A stretch of 64,000 nucleotides of DNA from Paracentrotus lividus (taxonomy: Eukaryota > Echinodermata > Echinoidea > Camarodonta > Echinidae). Shown here one piece after another: positions 48,290 through 59,006 of the stretch (its first letter is position 1; each line of letters starts with the position of its first letter). Location of the stretch: contig CALNVZ010001744.1 in the NCBI GenBank assembly GCA_940671915.1, positions 85,476 through 149,475 on the forward strand, given 5' to 3'. Position numbers and translations under genes: made by a program. The notes beneath the pieces were generated by a model. It had not been told where the DNA came from. It saw only the letters and a list, made by a program, of their open reading frames with translations, and searched no databases.

Positions 48290-49335
48290 AAAGATGTTAG
48301 TGTATTGGTTATTCCCATCCTTGAGGGGAAGATGTCAGTCTGTTGGTTGTTCCTTTCCTTGAGAGGAATATGTGGACCTAATTCATACTCTCCGAAGCCT
48401 CCACTGGGTAGAATTCTACCTTGGGTGTACCTGCTTCCATCTTCTATATGTCTTTCCAGGACAAGGACTGTGGTTCAAGGCATTCCAATCGACACCAAGC
48501 TCTTTGCTGCATGAGGCCAACTGCCTTATTCATGTTTAGAACATGTTAGCCTGCTTTACCTCTTAACTCCTCTCCTCTGCAAAAGCGATCAGGGGTAGGA
48601 TAAGCTTTCTGAAATGTCTATTAATGCTAATGTTTGTTGTGCATGGGAAATTAAACGCGTTTAGCAGATATTCTTTGTTTTATCCTCTCAATATATGCGT
48701 CATTGATATTTCGTACAGCATCAGTGGCCATCATCAGTGGAAGAATCCAAACTTCAGGTACCACAACTTCAATTTACTTTGGAGGGCACCTCTGTCGATA
48801 CGTTTCAGTCGATCTTTCACATCGCCTGGACCTCATTAATCTGGTTGTTGTGAGACAGTTCCTTTTTGAACTAGCACCACAAGCTCTGCACAGGGGCTTC
48901 TGATGTTGTTGGAATGACCTCATCCGCCACACTGTAACGTGTCCTGTCACCTACCCTAGGCTTCCGTCCCTGATGGTCAGGTTCCTTGTTTTCTTTGGTT
49001 TGAACTTCATCCTACACCAGCTTATCAGCTGGTCCATGTGCTCAAGAGCCTTCATCGATTGAATAAAGTCAGGTCATCCATGAAAGCTCGTATTTCTTGC
49101 AGCTTGAGTCCAGGTTCAATCTTAATACCTCTTCAACTGGAAAATGCAGCGATACAGGCAGTTTCTTTTCTTTTCATTGATAGATGGCACACCCCCATTG
49201 GAATGCCTACAGGCTGGAAGAACTGGTAAACTGATGTGAATTCCTTGAACCTCATCTTGAAGTCCTGAAAGTAGCAATTCAGGAAGTTGCTATGAGTTTG
49301 TTCAGAATGTAGAAAAAGTCCAAAACCAAATCATC
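48290..49335 (-). pseudogene. Reverse-transcriptase relic, MDDLT type
   Basis: Minus-strand translation gives YFQDFKMRFKEF (about 49,290), PVGIPMGV, IRAFMDDLTLFNR (about 49,080), LISWCRMKFKPKKTRNL (about 49,010) and, farther on, LSWKDIWKMEAGT (about 48,450). RAFMDDLT followed by W-x-R-M-x-FKPKKTR matches a class of animal retroelement RT with MDD in the catalytic box. Stops and indels make it a relic. Its class (non-LTR or other) is not settled here. Confidence 0.65.
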
Positions 49336-49609
49336 GAGTGCAGCAATGACCCATATGCGTGGGTAAGGAGCAAAAATTGCTTTGGTCACAGGGGTAGTGT
49401 TCAGTCTGTTTCGTGGGTCAATTATTATTATTTTCTATCCTTTTTTTTGCGGGGGGGGGGGAAGCAGGCCTGTTGACCCGTTTGATCCATGCCTTGAATT
49501 ATTCAAATAATGTTCAACTAACTACTACATGTATGTTATTGTTGATATTGAATTGAATATTTCACATTTCTGCGTGATTAAACAAATCATAATAAATGAA
49601 CTCTTTCCT

Positions 49610-50335
49610 TTTGATTACAAACTAACGAGATTCAAATAGGATCTGCTATCATATAGATGGTTTTATGTAGACATTTATGGTAAGCAGAAAAATGGCTTCC
49701 CACAAGGGAGTGTCCTTGCCCCTCTACTCTTCAACATGTACACTTATTATGACCAACCAGTACACCCCACTGTAAAGAGTTTCTTGTGTGTTGATGACCT
49801 CTGCATTGCCTCAAATGAAAATGCCTATGAAGAGGTCAAAATAACTCGTTTACAAGCCAGGAATAACATTGTAAAGAAGCTTGCTAACACCAAATGGGGA
49901 ACACCCCTCCATATCCTCTATATAATTGTAATCATGCCAAATAGAGACTGAAATCAAGACATAGTTTACTCCACTCCGAGGAATCCCTTGTTAGCTCTGC
50001 ACACAATCGAAAACCATCTCTGTGGACCATTCACCTCAAATAAATGCCAAACAAATGTCCAAAAGAATCTCTCTCATCAGGTTCTGATGAGCCATAGCAC
50101 ACCTGGTCATGCCTGAACCACCTTAGGACATGCACAGGCACGGTGGCAAAGGACAGTGTAAGGTCCTAACGGAAAATAGGGATACACCGAAGATGGACAA
50201 AATTAGTATGATTGCGCGGAAGAGCAAACCATGCATGCCATGGAACACCTTCTGGTATGCGCCTACCTGTTGGAACTGTGTTCTCTTGTAGACCTGAAAG
50301 AGGTTAACCCCAGAGCACAATCCTGTAATAAACAT
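49610..50335 (+). pseudogene. Internally deleted LINE ORF2 relic
   Basis: The frame gives GFPQGSVLAPLLFNMYTYYD, then FLCVDDLCIASNENAYEEV, where VDD is the catalytic pair, and then jumps to NNIVKKLANTKWGT, skipping the usual spacer. After a stop, the C-terminal HTWSCLNHLRT can still be read near 50,100. It is the same family as the minus-strand relic at 13,990-15,950. It is dead. Confidence 0.75.
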
Positions 50336-50633
50336 TGGTCAGTGTTATTCAAATTTAAAGCGAAATTATTGTTATGGTATTAGTGAAAGGAAAAGGTTGA
50401 TAATAATTCAACATTTTAAGAGCAATCCTTTGTACTGGAAAGTTCTACAAAATATTCACGACAATATACAATTTAAATACCATGAAAATAATTTGAAAGC
50501 TCATGATAATTTGTTCATCTTTCCCACTACACTACATTCTCTTTAATGTAGTGACACGAATGGCAGAAGAAGTAGGCTCAATGGTCAGATGGTAAACACT
50601 TTGTATGAAAGTGCCTAATTGTACATGCAGACG

Positions 50634-50716
50634 AGTGCGTACGTGCGTGCGTGTGTGTGTGTGTTTGTGTGTGTACGTGTGTGTGTGTGTGTGTGTGTAG
50701 GTGTGTGCGTGTGTTT
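50634..50716. repeat. (GT)n microsatellite
   Basis: GT dinucleotides with TAC and TGC interruptions, 120 bp upstream of the alternative tail exon. Confidence 0.9.
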
Positions 50717-50836
50717 CCGTTGCTGCCCAAATGTTAGTTTTTGTCTGTTTGTGCCTACATACCCGTCAAAATATGTGGTAAAAGAACAATAATCATCCTT
50801 AAAGTTTATTATTTTTCATGTGACTATTTTTCACAG

Positions 50837-50909
50837 ACCTCGTTCAAAGTCAAGTGGAAAAACAAAGGAAAAACTGCCCAACAACGAAATTAATGGGCAT
50901 CCATCATAA
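50837..50909 (+). CDS. Alternative terminal exon, short basic tail
   Basis: This exon follows acceptor CTATTTTTCACAG. Its phase 2 entry matches the strong 19,793 donor of the transmembrane exon and completes a glycine codon. It then reads PRSKSSGKTKEKLPNNEING followed by HPS and stops at TAA 50,907-50,909. The product would be an Ig-TM protein of 185 residues (without its N-terminus) with a short Lys/Ser-rich cytoplasmic tail and no Death domain. This could act as a decoy or a docking-only form. The total length of the Ig, TM and this exon is divisible by three. No polyadenylation signal was assigned, so this remains a candidate isoform. Confidence 0.42.
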
Positions 50910-50984
50910 AATAATATTTTTGGGGCTTTGAAATAATTCTAAAATGTTATGAAGGATATCTGAACCACAGCTTACAATTGTTTG

Positions 50985-51340
50985 ACTTGAATATTATTGA
51001 TGAAATAATAGCATATAAGGTTGCAAACTTGCATAAATTTGCATAATTAATTAGTTTTTAAACATTAAATTGATTGTTTTCTTAAATTCTAATGCTTATT
51101 CTAGCAAATTAACATGATATTTATTGTGAGTGCGAAATTAGGCGGCCATAATGAGGGTTAAAAGTGGATACAACCAGGGAAGAGTGGAGACAGAAGATCA
51201 AAAACTGTCAATTTGGCGGCCACTTTGTTTATGCAAATTAGGAGGTGAAAACGTACAAAATCGGCTTGGGAACCGGTCTTATCAGATTCAGCACACTTGA
51301 ATTATGTGAAATAGACTGGTTCCCAACTTTTACCTAAAAA
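50985..51340 (-). repeat. Inverted third copy of the ~340-bp repeat
   Basis: It matches 47,320-47,690 in reverse complement, including ATGTGAAATAGACTGGTTCCC and GCATAAATTTGCATAATTAA. With the two direct copies it brackets the RT relics and the alternative tail exon. Confidence 0.68.
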
Positions 51341-51587
51341 TGCTTCTAAAAGCTTATAGAGGCCTCTTTTTTAGAAATTGCTCTAGACTATAACAACATT
51401 CATCAAATTCTTTTTAAATAATCAGATACATTTTAGACATAATCTGCAATGTGAAGCAACTTAAACTTTTAAACAGTTTAATTCTATTCGTGAGATATAA
51501 ACTAAATAGTAACGGCATCCATAAATTGTTACAAATTTATTTCAAAACGGAAAAATGAAACTTTTATAAGCGTATTTTATACAGATT

Positions 51588-51733
51588 ACGTAGGGCATAA
51601 GGCCCTTTGTTGCGCGCAACCTTTTTTTGTCATTTTGCTTCTGCGCGACCTTTGTGACGTCAAAACAAGATAAGACTTTTGCTTATTTTTTTTCTGAACA
51701 TAGACAAAGAGCCCTACGTGTTTGGATTACGGC
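51588..51733. mobile_element. Short inverted-repeat element before Death exon 1
   Basis: ACGTAGGGCATAAGGCCCTTTGT and the inverted ACAAAGAGCCCTACGT (51,704-51,719) bound about 130 bp with CGCGCAACC / GCGCGACC inside. It is a weak MITE candidate in the intron. Confidence 0.4.
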
Positions 51734-51935
51734 TAAGGCATTTTTCTTATCTTAGACAAAATCTTAGAAAAAATACTTAGACTTAAGACAACTGCTTTAG
51801 TCCTTTATGGAATACGGACCCTGATCTCAAGTGCCCTCTTTCAAATTCGTTCCGCCTCCTCTGATTATTGCCAAATGGCTGGATGTCTTCGGTCGGTCGT
51901 GGGATTATTTATTTATCTCTCTTTTTTTTTTCCAG

Positions 51936-52196
51936 GGCATCTATCGTTCTATGAAATCTGGCAACTTGTTGTCAAGTCACACACACATGACGTTGGGAAA
52001 GGAAAGCTGTATGATATATTTCGTGAACTGCACATTACCAACAAAAAACCCGAAACGCCATTTACACAACATGAGGCATATGAAATGTTGTGCAAGTGGA
52101 AAAATGACACTCCAAAAGACACCCAGTGTGAGACATGGAGTAAAGCTCTACAACAGGCAGAGTACACGGAAGCGTTACATGTATATGACGACTCTG
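51936..52196 (+). CDS. Death-fold-like domain exon 1
   Basis: The exon lies between acceptor CTCTTTTTTTTTTCCAG and donor GACTCTG/GTAGTA, is 261 nt long and is phase 1 to 1. Its 87 residues begin HLSFYEIWQLVV and read as an alpha-helical bundle: IWQLVV (helix 1), KLYDIFREL (helix 2), then EAYEMLCKWKND (helix 5, with the ML-x-x-W pattern typical of Death domains), and WSKALQQAEYTEAL (helix 6). Length and helix order match a Death or Death-like domain. The role would be homotypic recruitment of cytoplasmic adaptors below the membrane. It is in frame with the linker exon and with the next Death exon. The subfamily cannot be told apart by eye, and CARD or DED are less likely given the helix-5 motif. 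Confidence 0.75.
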
Positions 52197-52839
52197 GTAG
52201 TATACTTTCGTTAATCAGCTAATCTATTCATCGATCCTTTACTTGTAAATTATTAAGTACATGACGTTGAAGGTGGGTTCTTCAGATAAGACCTAAGATA
52301 AAACCGAACCTTAGTGATGTTTTATCATTAAAAAAAATCATAATAGTTACAATTATAATTGAACCGTAAAGCTAAGATCCATTTTGACGTAAATCACAAC
52401 TCATGCAATCACATTTGCCACAGCCGCCGTAGATATTCTAAATTACCTACCACAAATGGGTAATTCCACCAAATAAAATCATCATGGGTCCAAAAAAGAA
52501 AATTTGTCTCACCTGTGTAATTTGTTACCAAAATTGTTTTCGCTACCTTATATGACTTGTCGAACTATCATTACTGGACTGGAGACAAACAAAATAAATC
52601 ACTAAAATGCAAATTACACAGGGTTCGTTTAATAAAATTTTTTGCAAATTTTGAGAAAAGTAAAAAGAACAGGAATATATAATTATTATAAAGCCACTGT
52701 GATATTTAACCAATTACACAGGGGTGGAATAACCTCTGAACAAAACAGTCATGTCCATTATGCTCACAATATTTAATTTCATGCCCGAATTGAAAAGCGA
52801 AGTGACAGACTAACTTTTTCTTACCTCCAACATATCCAG

Positions 52840-53112
52840 GTTCTGCGAGGAAAGATCTGTCTTTTGAGAACGTATTCGATCACATCCTGTGGGACATTGG
52901 AACTATTGACAACATAAATCGATTCCTCCACGAACTGATACCAAATCAAACACCAATCACCACAGCAAATATCATGAGAGACATCGTTAAAAATGCTTCA
53001 ATAGAATTATTAGCATGGAGTAAGCGCAATCACAGTGCACACCCCTTTATCCTACTTAGCCTAGCCCTGGAGAGGGCTGATTGCAATCCAGTAGACAGGA
53101 CTTTCTTTGTTG
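52840..53112 (+). CDS. Death-fold-like domain exon 2
   Basis: The exon is bounded by acceptor CTCCAACATATCCAG and the strong donor GTTG/GTAAGT, is 273 nt long and is phase 1 to 1. It reads open through about 91 residues: FENVFDHILWDIG, then IDNINRFLHELIPN, ANIMRDIVKNASIELLAWSK and FILLSLALERADCNP. The LLAW stretch followed by LLSLALERADC resembles helices 5 and 6 of a Death domain. It lies only 643 bp after the previous Death exon and is in frame with it. It is more diverged than the others around the predicted helices 3-4. It probably acts as a second interaction module in the same tail. Confidence 0.72.
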
Positions 53113-54300
53113 GTAAGTCCAGATCTGGGTAGGGCTTTTAAGATCAAAGAAAATATGTTGTATGTACAAATCATTTAATATTAATCTACAGTCTATCACC
53201 TAACATACAGTGCATGTATAAAACAACATATTTATTATCCTCTTCTGAACATAATATCAATTAGGACCTAAAAGTTAAATCAGTCCAAACTACTGAGTGA
53301 GTCAGAAAAAAAAATGTACTGTCATTTTGAAGTTGTCTTGTTTGCAGTAAGAACATGTAGCCTAATTATTGGTATTACATGTATAATATATCTTGGTAAA
53401 TTTGTCCAGCCTTTCTGTATGTGTCTAAAATTTGGATCTGTATATAGGCAATGACTGAAAATCAGCCAATCGTTAGAACATTGCACTTGCACGACGTTGC
53501 AGGTTAAAAAATTACCTTAATTTTGAAATGATTTATTATTTGTGTAAACGTAAAGATACAAAAAGTTACACACATATATATCCTCACACACACACACACA
53601 CATACACACACATACACACACAGTAACCTACAGGGTAAACAGTTCATAAGGCCGTAATTATATGTCCGGTGTAGGTTAGTCCGATTTTTAAGAAGAATCA
53701 TCATGTCATGCTTATGTGAGTAATGGTTGAATGCAAAAAAAAATATTTTTTGTAGTTCACAAGCCGATTATCACAACTTTGAATAAATGATTTCGGAACA
53801 ATATTCGAATTTTTCAACATCACACTTGTCAAAAAAGATGCCACATGTATGTGCTAACAAACAATAAAAGTTTATGGTCAAATTTCATGGTTGAGTAAGC
53901 ACTGGGTTGAAATTGCAAAAACTGCAGTTTTGTTAATTTGACGTGGTATATTCAATCAAATATGATGGAATTCTTGTAACATGGAAGTGTATTTCGACTT
54001 TTGCTTACAATTCACGTTTGAATGAACCACCAAAAATAGGCCATTTCAAACTAAATTTAGTAAACTTGCTACATGTTCAACAAGTCAACTGTGTGTGCGC
54101 TGAATAAGAAAAGTAATTTAGTTGACAATATCTGCACTTTGTCTTTTTTGTTTCAAGTACGCTGTCATTCCGTTCAATTTCGAAAACCGGAGTAAAGCCT
54201 GATTTTTTAACATGTTAAATAATCGGACTGTTTTTCCGTTTTTGTCGCACAAGTCCGTCCTTCCGTGTGTAGACAGATTAAAACCTGTTTCCAATATTTT
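53113..54300. other. Intron, no gene recognised
   Basis: AT-rich intron after Death exon 2. It contains a CA microsatellite (53,585-53,622). The frame at 54,118-54,303 is not gene-like. Confidence 0.5.
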
Positions 54301-54303
54301 CAC

Positions 54304-54471
54304 AGTGTCGGATCAAGGCGGGGGCGCAGGGGATGCGCGCCCCCTCTATAATTTGAAAACCACTCATTGACTGTACATGTTAATATTTCAACATTTTGGC
54401 GGCTCACCCCCTTATCGAGACTGGCGCCCCCTCTATATTCAAATCCTGGATCCAACACTGTTTACATGAAC
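54304..54471. mobile_element. Diverged copy of the CAGTGGCGGATCCAGG MITE
   Basis: CAGTGTCGGATCAAGG and CCTGGATCCAACACTG are decayed inverted ends. CTATAATTTGAAAACCACTC and GACTGTACAT match the copy at 41,214-41,331. About 168 bp. Confidence 0.75.
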
Positions 54472-54528
54472 GTAGGAATTTGCTCAGTGTGACGGGGGTA
54501 TTACACGTTCAAAATTCTGAAGAGGCTT

Positions 54529-54559
<31 letters not shown>

Positions 54560-54836
54560 GTTGCATTTATATAGCGCTTAATACGATATCCACCTTAGTG
54601 TTTCTAAGCGCGTATAGTGCTAACTAATTATTACCCGGCTTGTCTACCCCGGAAGGCGCTCACAGCATTGAAGGAATTGCTTCCTACCGGTACCCATTCA
54701 CCTCACTTGGGTTAACGTACGGCAAATTTGCAGGTTGACACCTTGCCGAAGGATGCTAGTGGTATGGACGGGATTCGAACCGCGTACCTTGTGATCGTAA
54801 GTCCGCCGACTTATCCACTCGACCACACCACTCCCA
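54529..54836 (-). mobile_element. tRNA-derived SINE with (ATT)n tail
   Basis: On the minus strand the tRNA-like head (54,836-54,765) has box A TGGTCGAGTGG and perfect box B GGTTCGAATCCC. A body of about 200 bp follows, with AGCGCTATATAAATGCAACT, ending in an ATT tail (54,560-54,529). It is complete by layout. It is not a true tRNA because a body is attached and the acceptor stem is poor. Confidence 0.8.
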
Positions 54837-54874
54837 ATGGTTGCCGTCCAAGCTCATCTGGTGAATTCGTAAAG

Positions 54875-55462
54875 GGGCCGTCACACTGAGGTAGTTCTAT
54901 AACGTCCTTGCCCGTTCTTAAAAAAAAATGCTGAACGGGCTTTGGTCGGATTGGAACTATAACTTTGAAAAATAATTTCTTGAATACGATACTAGGCAGT
55001 TCATAAATAGTCCTCGTTACGTCAATTTCGTCTTTATCACGTCCGCAATACGTTGTTATCCAGTTCAGAGCGAGTAAACCGCTCGTTCACTCTATACCGT
55101 TCGAGGCACGTCCAAACCGTCACTAAAAGTGTCCATGCGCAGCATGATAAAAGTTAGGTACCATGTTCGTAGTACGTCCTTCTCGTTCAAAGTAAGTCCT
55201 TCCTCTCTAAGGAACGTTGTCACTACGTTTAATTTTAGAACTGGAAGCCAGTCCGATTTTTTTTTAAAACATGTTCAAATAAATCGGACTGCCTTTCAGT
55301 TCTCTCCGTTCGGGCCCGTCCGCCAAGTTCGTAAACAGATTGTAAACGATCTGTACTAGATTTTAAAAGGTCTGTACTACGTTCAGTCCGTGTGTAAACA
55401 GATTGAGCCCGTTCATCAAGAACTACCAAGAACATAGTGAGAACTAGTTCAGTGTGACGGGG
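54875..55462. mobile_element. TIR element with CGTTC/CGTCC-rich interior
   Basis: GGGGCCGTCACACTGAGGTAG...TTCT at the left is matched inverted at the right (AGAACTAGTTCAGTGTGACGGGG). Between them CGTTC and CGTCC words recur every 20-30 bp. There is no transposase frame. Confidence 0.6.
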
Positions 55463-56598
55463 ATTATGACATGCCGTTCTGTTTAGAATTGAAACGTCTT
55501 GCTGTCCAAGCCCGTGTTATAAAGTCCTAAGCAGATTGAAATAGGTCTCAAGTACGTCCACTCCGTGTGTACATAGATTAAGCCCGTTCTGCAATCATTT
55601 CAATAACATGGTAAGAATTCGTTCAGTATGATAGTAGTATAAGCGAACAGATCAGCTGTTTGATTGCCACCCATTAATTGTTACAAATAGAGAAATCTCA
55701 CAACTTAAAAAAAAATATGAAAAACGGCCATTGGTCTGTAAAGAACGCGTAAATTTTAACAAATTATTTCTGGATTAAGATGAAACAACGTTCGTATAGA
55801 GTCCTCAATTCGTCCATCACGTCTTTGCCTCGTCTACAGTCCGTTTGTATCTAGTTAAGATCGGGTGAAAATGACCGTTTCCACGAAGCAGAGCCCGTCT
55901 GAAACAATCCAAACCCGTCCCCAGTTAGTTGCAACCCGTTCTTATTTAGTTCCAACTCGTTTCCAATGCGTTTTGTCCCGACCTAACTAGTTCTGGGTCG
56001 TTTTTAATCCATCAAAATCCGTTCTTACTCGTTCTTACCTCGACTAAACGGCCTCGAGAAAGTTCTTCTCGTTCTTTCTGCGTCATCATCCGTCGCTAGA
56101 ACGTGCTGAACGTAAATGCGCGCCCGTTCTACTGTAAAAACCTAGCCCGTTTTTGCCAGACCTCATGCGTCTTCGTAACTTCAAGCTGATATTGAACATG
56201 CAATGCTCGTTTGTTAGACGTCCTAGCACATCTTTAGAACGATTGAAGTACGGCAATTTCGTTTGCAGTAGGTCCATCTCGTGTCAGGTACGTTGCCACC
56301 CCCTTAAATTTTAGGACGAGATGGCGCCCGATTTTTTAAAACACTTTTTTGAAAATCCGACCGAGCTAGTCCATGAAGTTCGTAAACAGATCGTAGGAAG
56401 TATTTACTACGTCCACTCAGTTTGCACACAGGCTATGCCCGTTCGGCAAAATTTGCAAGGACGTAGTAGAAACGAGCTCAGTGTGACGGGGGTATAAACA
56501 GGTCGTAAGGTCTCTTCTACATCCACTCCGTTTCTACATAGATCGATGCCGTTTTGCAATACTTTAGGATCGTAGGATCAGAACTCGCTCAGTGTTAA
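55463..56598. repeat. CGTTC/CGTCC-rich repeats with further CAGTGTGACGGGG ends
   Basis: It continues the style of the preceding element, with end-like CAGTATGATAGTAG (55,630), CAGTGTGACGGGGGTATAA (56,470) and CAGTGTTAA (56,590). It is probably several tandem or nested relatives. The frame at 56,086-56,277 is incidental. Confidence 0.5.
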
Positions 56599-56781
56599 GC
56601 AGGGGCCGCGGAGCGTTTTTGAAAGTGGAGGGGCTGAGCCTAAGAGGGGGGGCTGAACAGGCTAAAAATCACAAATGTATGGTCATTTTTGCATTTTTGT
56701 ACACGTTGGCTGAAAAAAGTGGGGGGGGGGGGGGGGGGGGCTGCAGCCCCCCCCCCAGCCCCCCCGGCTCCGCGGCCCCTG
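56599..56781. mobile_element. GC-rich TTAA-flanked MITE
   Basis: CAGGGGCCGCGGAGC and the exact inverted GCTCCGCGGCCCCTG are flanked by TTAA (56,595-56,598; 56,782-56,785). The centre has a long G run followed by a C run (56,721-56,766), so the element can fold completely. Removing it restores CAGTGTTAAGGTGGTATAA, similar to the neighbouring CAGTGTGACGGGGGTATAA ends, which shows a nested insertion. Confidence 0.78.
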
Positions 56782-56887
56782 TTAAGGTGGTATAATGTCA
56801 ACGTATGTCAACGTTTTCCCGTTTCTGTTTGAGGAGGGTAGGTGAGGGTGGCCAAAGTAAAAAAATATATATCTATATATATTATAT

Positions 56888-57075
56888 AAATAGTGTACAA
56901 TCTATCGCGCAATATACTGGATTATAAGTACGACACATTCTAAATTATCCCGAGTGCAGATTTGTTTCTCCTAGGCCGCAGGCCGAGGTGAAGTAGATCT
57001 GCACGAGGGGTAATTTAGTATTTGGAGTTCTTATAGTCCAGTAATATTGCAAGATAGAGCGTTCACTATTTATTA
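56888..57075. mobile_element. Foldback MITE, 75-bp arms
   Basis: AAATAGTGTACAATCTATCG to GAGTGCAGAT pairs with ATCTGCACGAGGGG to AGCGTTCACTATTTA. The arms are almost contiguous, separated by about 30 bp (GGCCGCAGGCC dyad). Confidence 0.75.
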
Positions 57076-57165
57076 TAGTAAATAGACCCCCTAAATTAAG
57101 TTGACATTAGCCCAGATCTCCCTGGGACGCTACTACACGAACTTCCGTGGCATGCGCTGCAGTAA

Positions 57166-57602
57166 ATTCTTTTCCCTCGAACTCAACGGGTTCCATACGA
57201 AGCCAGCTAGGCGGACGGGTAACTGCTCGCTAAGCGCTCCCATTCCTATCCCTGGTTCATTAATCGTTCTCAGCTGATTGTACTAGATTTATAATCGGCA
57301 ATACAAAGCAAATTACGACATGAGGGGCCTTCATCGATCAGGCAAGCTAGGTATCCAACGCTATACAGTTCTGGTATTATATTAATGTTCGTTAGGACGA
57401 TTTCATGGTACTTCAAACTTACAATTTATTTGTTAATTTCCAATGCAAACTGCTTTATTTCACTCCAAAATCAAGAGAACGATCAGCCCGTCCGATAGCG
57501 AAACATGCAGTCATTGGCATGCGAGCGCTTCGTCAGCAGCTAGCTACCCGTCCACTCTGGCTTCGTGTAACATAAGGCACCCGTTGGGTTTGAGGGAAAT
57601 CG
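57166..57602. repeat. 70-bp inverted repeat pair
   Basis: TTTTCCCTCGAACTCAACGG to GCTAAGCGCTC (57,172-57,240) matches 57,522-57,602 inverted with moderate divergence. The frame at 57,443-57,751 overlaps it and is not a gene. Confidence 0.6.
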
Positions 57603-57916
57603 CTCGGTTGATCACGTCACGTCAGCTGCTTAAGTCCACTTTATTTCAAGAATACGATCAAAAAATATTCAGAGAAAACTGCAGAAAATTGTTAGTTTTT
57701 GAAGAATTATTATCGTCTTGTTACAGATCCCAGTTTGGCCTCGGTGAGTGAAACAAATGGATCGCTATTCGTGTTTAAAATCCATTTTCGGCAAATTTCG
57801 CACATTTCACTCCAGGTCGTGTCGCGTTGATCAATCATTATTAATCTTCACGAGTATCGATGTTATTGATATTTTCCCCATTCATTTAACACGGGCTTTC
57901 CCGTCCCAAAATTGAA

Positions 57917-58926
57917 AGTTATATTGTACATAGGGTACATGCAGGTAATATGGGCCACCTGAAGCAAATCATGTCGTGACCGTCGACCGGTGACTGGTGA
58001 CCGGTGTGAGCACCATAATGTTGTTCATATGAACTGCATACGAAAATATATCGTCGTGAGAGCATCTGATGTCGAAATTTCTCTGAGAAAATTGCTGAAA
58101 ACCAACAAGGTAGGTAAAAACTTACATTTTTTTACCCTGATGTAAAATTTGATATTTCACAGAATGTGATGGTGAAAGAGTGTTTGAGGGGATAACATGG
58201 ATTGTTTTGTATATTTAGTAAGCTTATAGTTTCATTTTGATCATACTAGCGTGTACAGGTCAATTTGTTGTAGTGAAGGGGTGCAATGTGGCATTGAATG
58301 CTTGCCTGACAAAGCAACATTAGTGCAGGTAATATGGGCCATCCAAAATGGCGGAAATGATTATTATACTTAGTATTGGGATGAGGCATCAATATCTTTG
58401 CTACGATTTTTTGGGGTATATTCACAATATATAATTAATATAAATAATTTATTGTAGGCCTATATTGACTTGTATAATGAAAACAATATTTAAATAATAT
58501 TAAAAATTAAATAATATTAAAAAATAAATAATATACAAAATACAAAACAATGAAATGTATAGTCAAAGTATTTACTGAAGGGTCTTATAATTTCAAATGA
58601 TATCTTAAAGTTAATGATTTTCAACATTTTAAGCAAATTCCAGACATGGTAGAGTAATTGTAGTTCTTAAAACATACATTAAATACATGTGCCCATATTA
58701 CCTGCACATGGTAGTATGGGCACTTTGGTAATGACGTCAGCCTTTGAATATTGCAGACAGGAGGGTTGGTGATAATTGTTTTTCTTCACAATAAAAGTTA
58801 GAGCAGTAGTTATTGATTCATATAAACAAAGATTAGACTGTGTGTCATTTTGTAATTTTATGCAAATTAGGCAAATGAGCTTAGGGGGCCCATATTACCT
58901 GCATGTACCCTATGTACAATATAACT
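57917..58926. mobile_element. 1.0-kb element with perfect 40-bp TIRs
   Basis: AGTTATATTGTACATAGGGT to AATATGGGCC (57,917-57,956) is exactly repeated inverted at 58,887-58,926. TGCAGGTAATATGGGCC-like words recur inside at 58,326 and inverted at 58,690. No transposase frame is visible. The perfect arms suggest recent movement or conversion. Superfamily unknown. Confidence 0.75.
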
Positions 58927-59006
58927 ATTTGAAGGTAGGTCACGTGGTGCCAATCAAGCCAACCACAGCTCGTATTTTCCTACCACTATTTACTATATAT
59001 AATATA

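Noticed and set aside
57443-57751. 102-codon frame upstream of the 1-kb TIR element
   Set aside because: It overlaps one arm of a 70-bp inverted repeat and has no recognisable fold; judged a repeat shadow.
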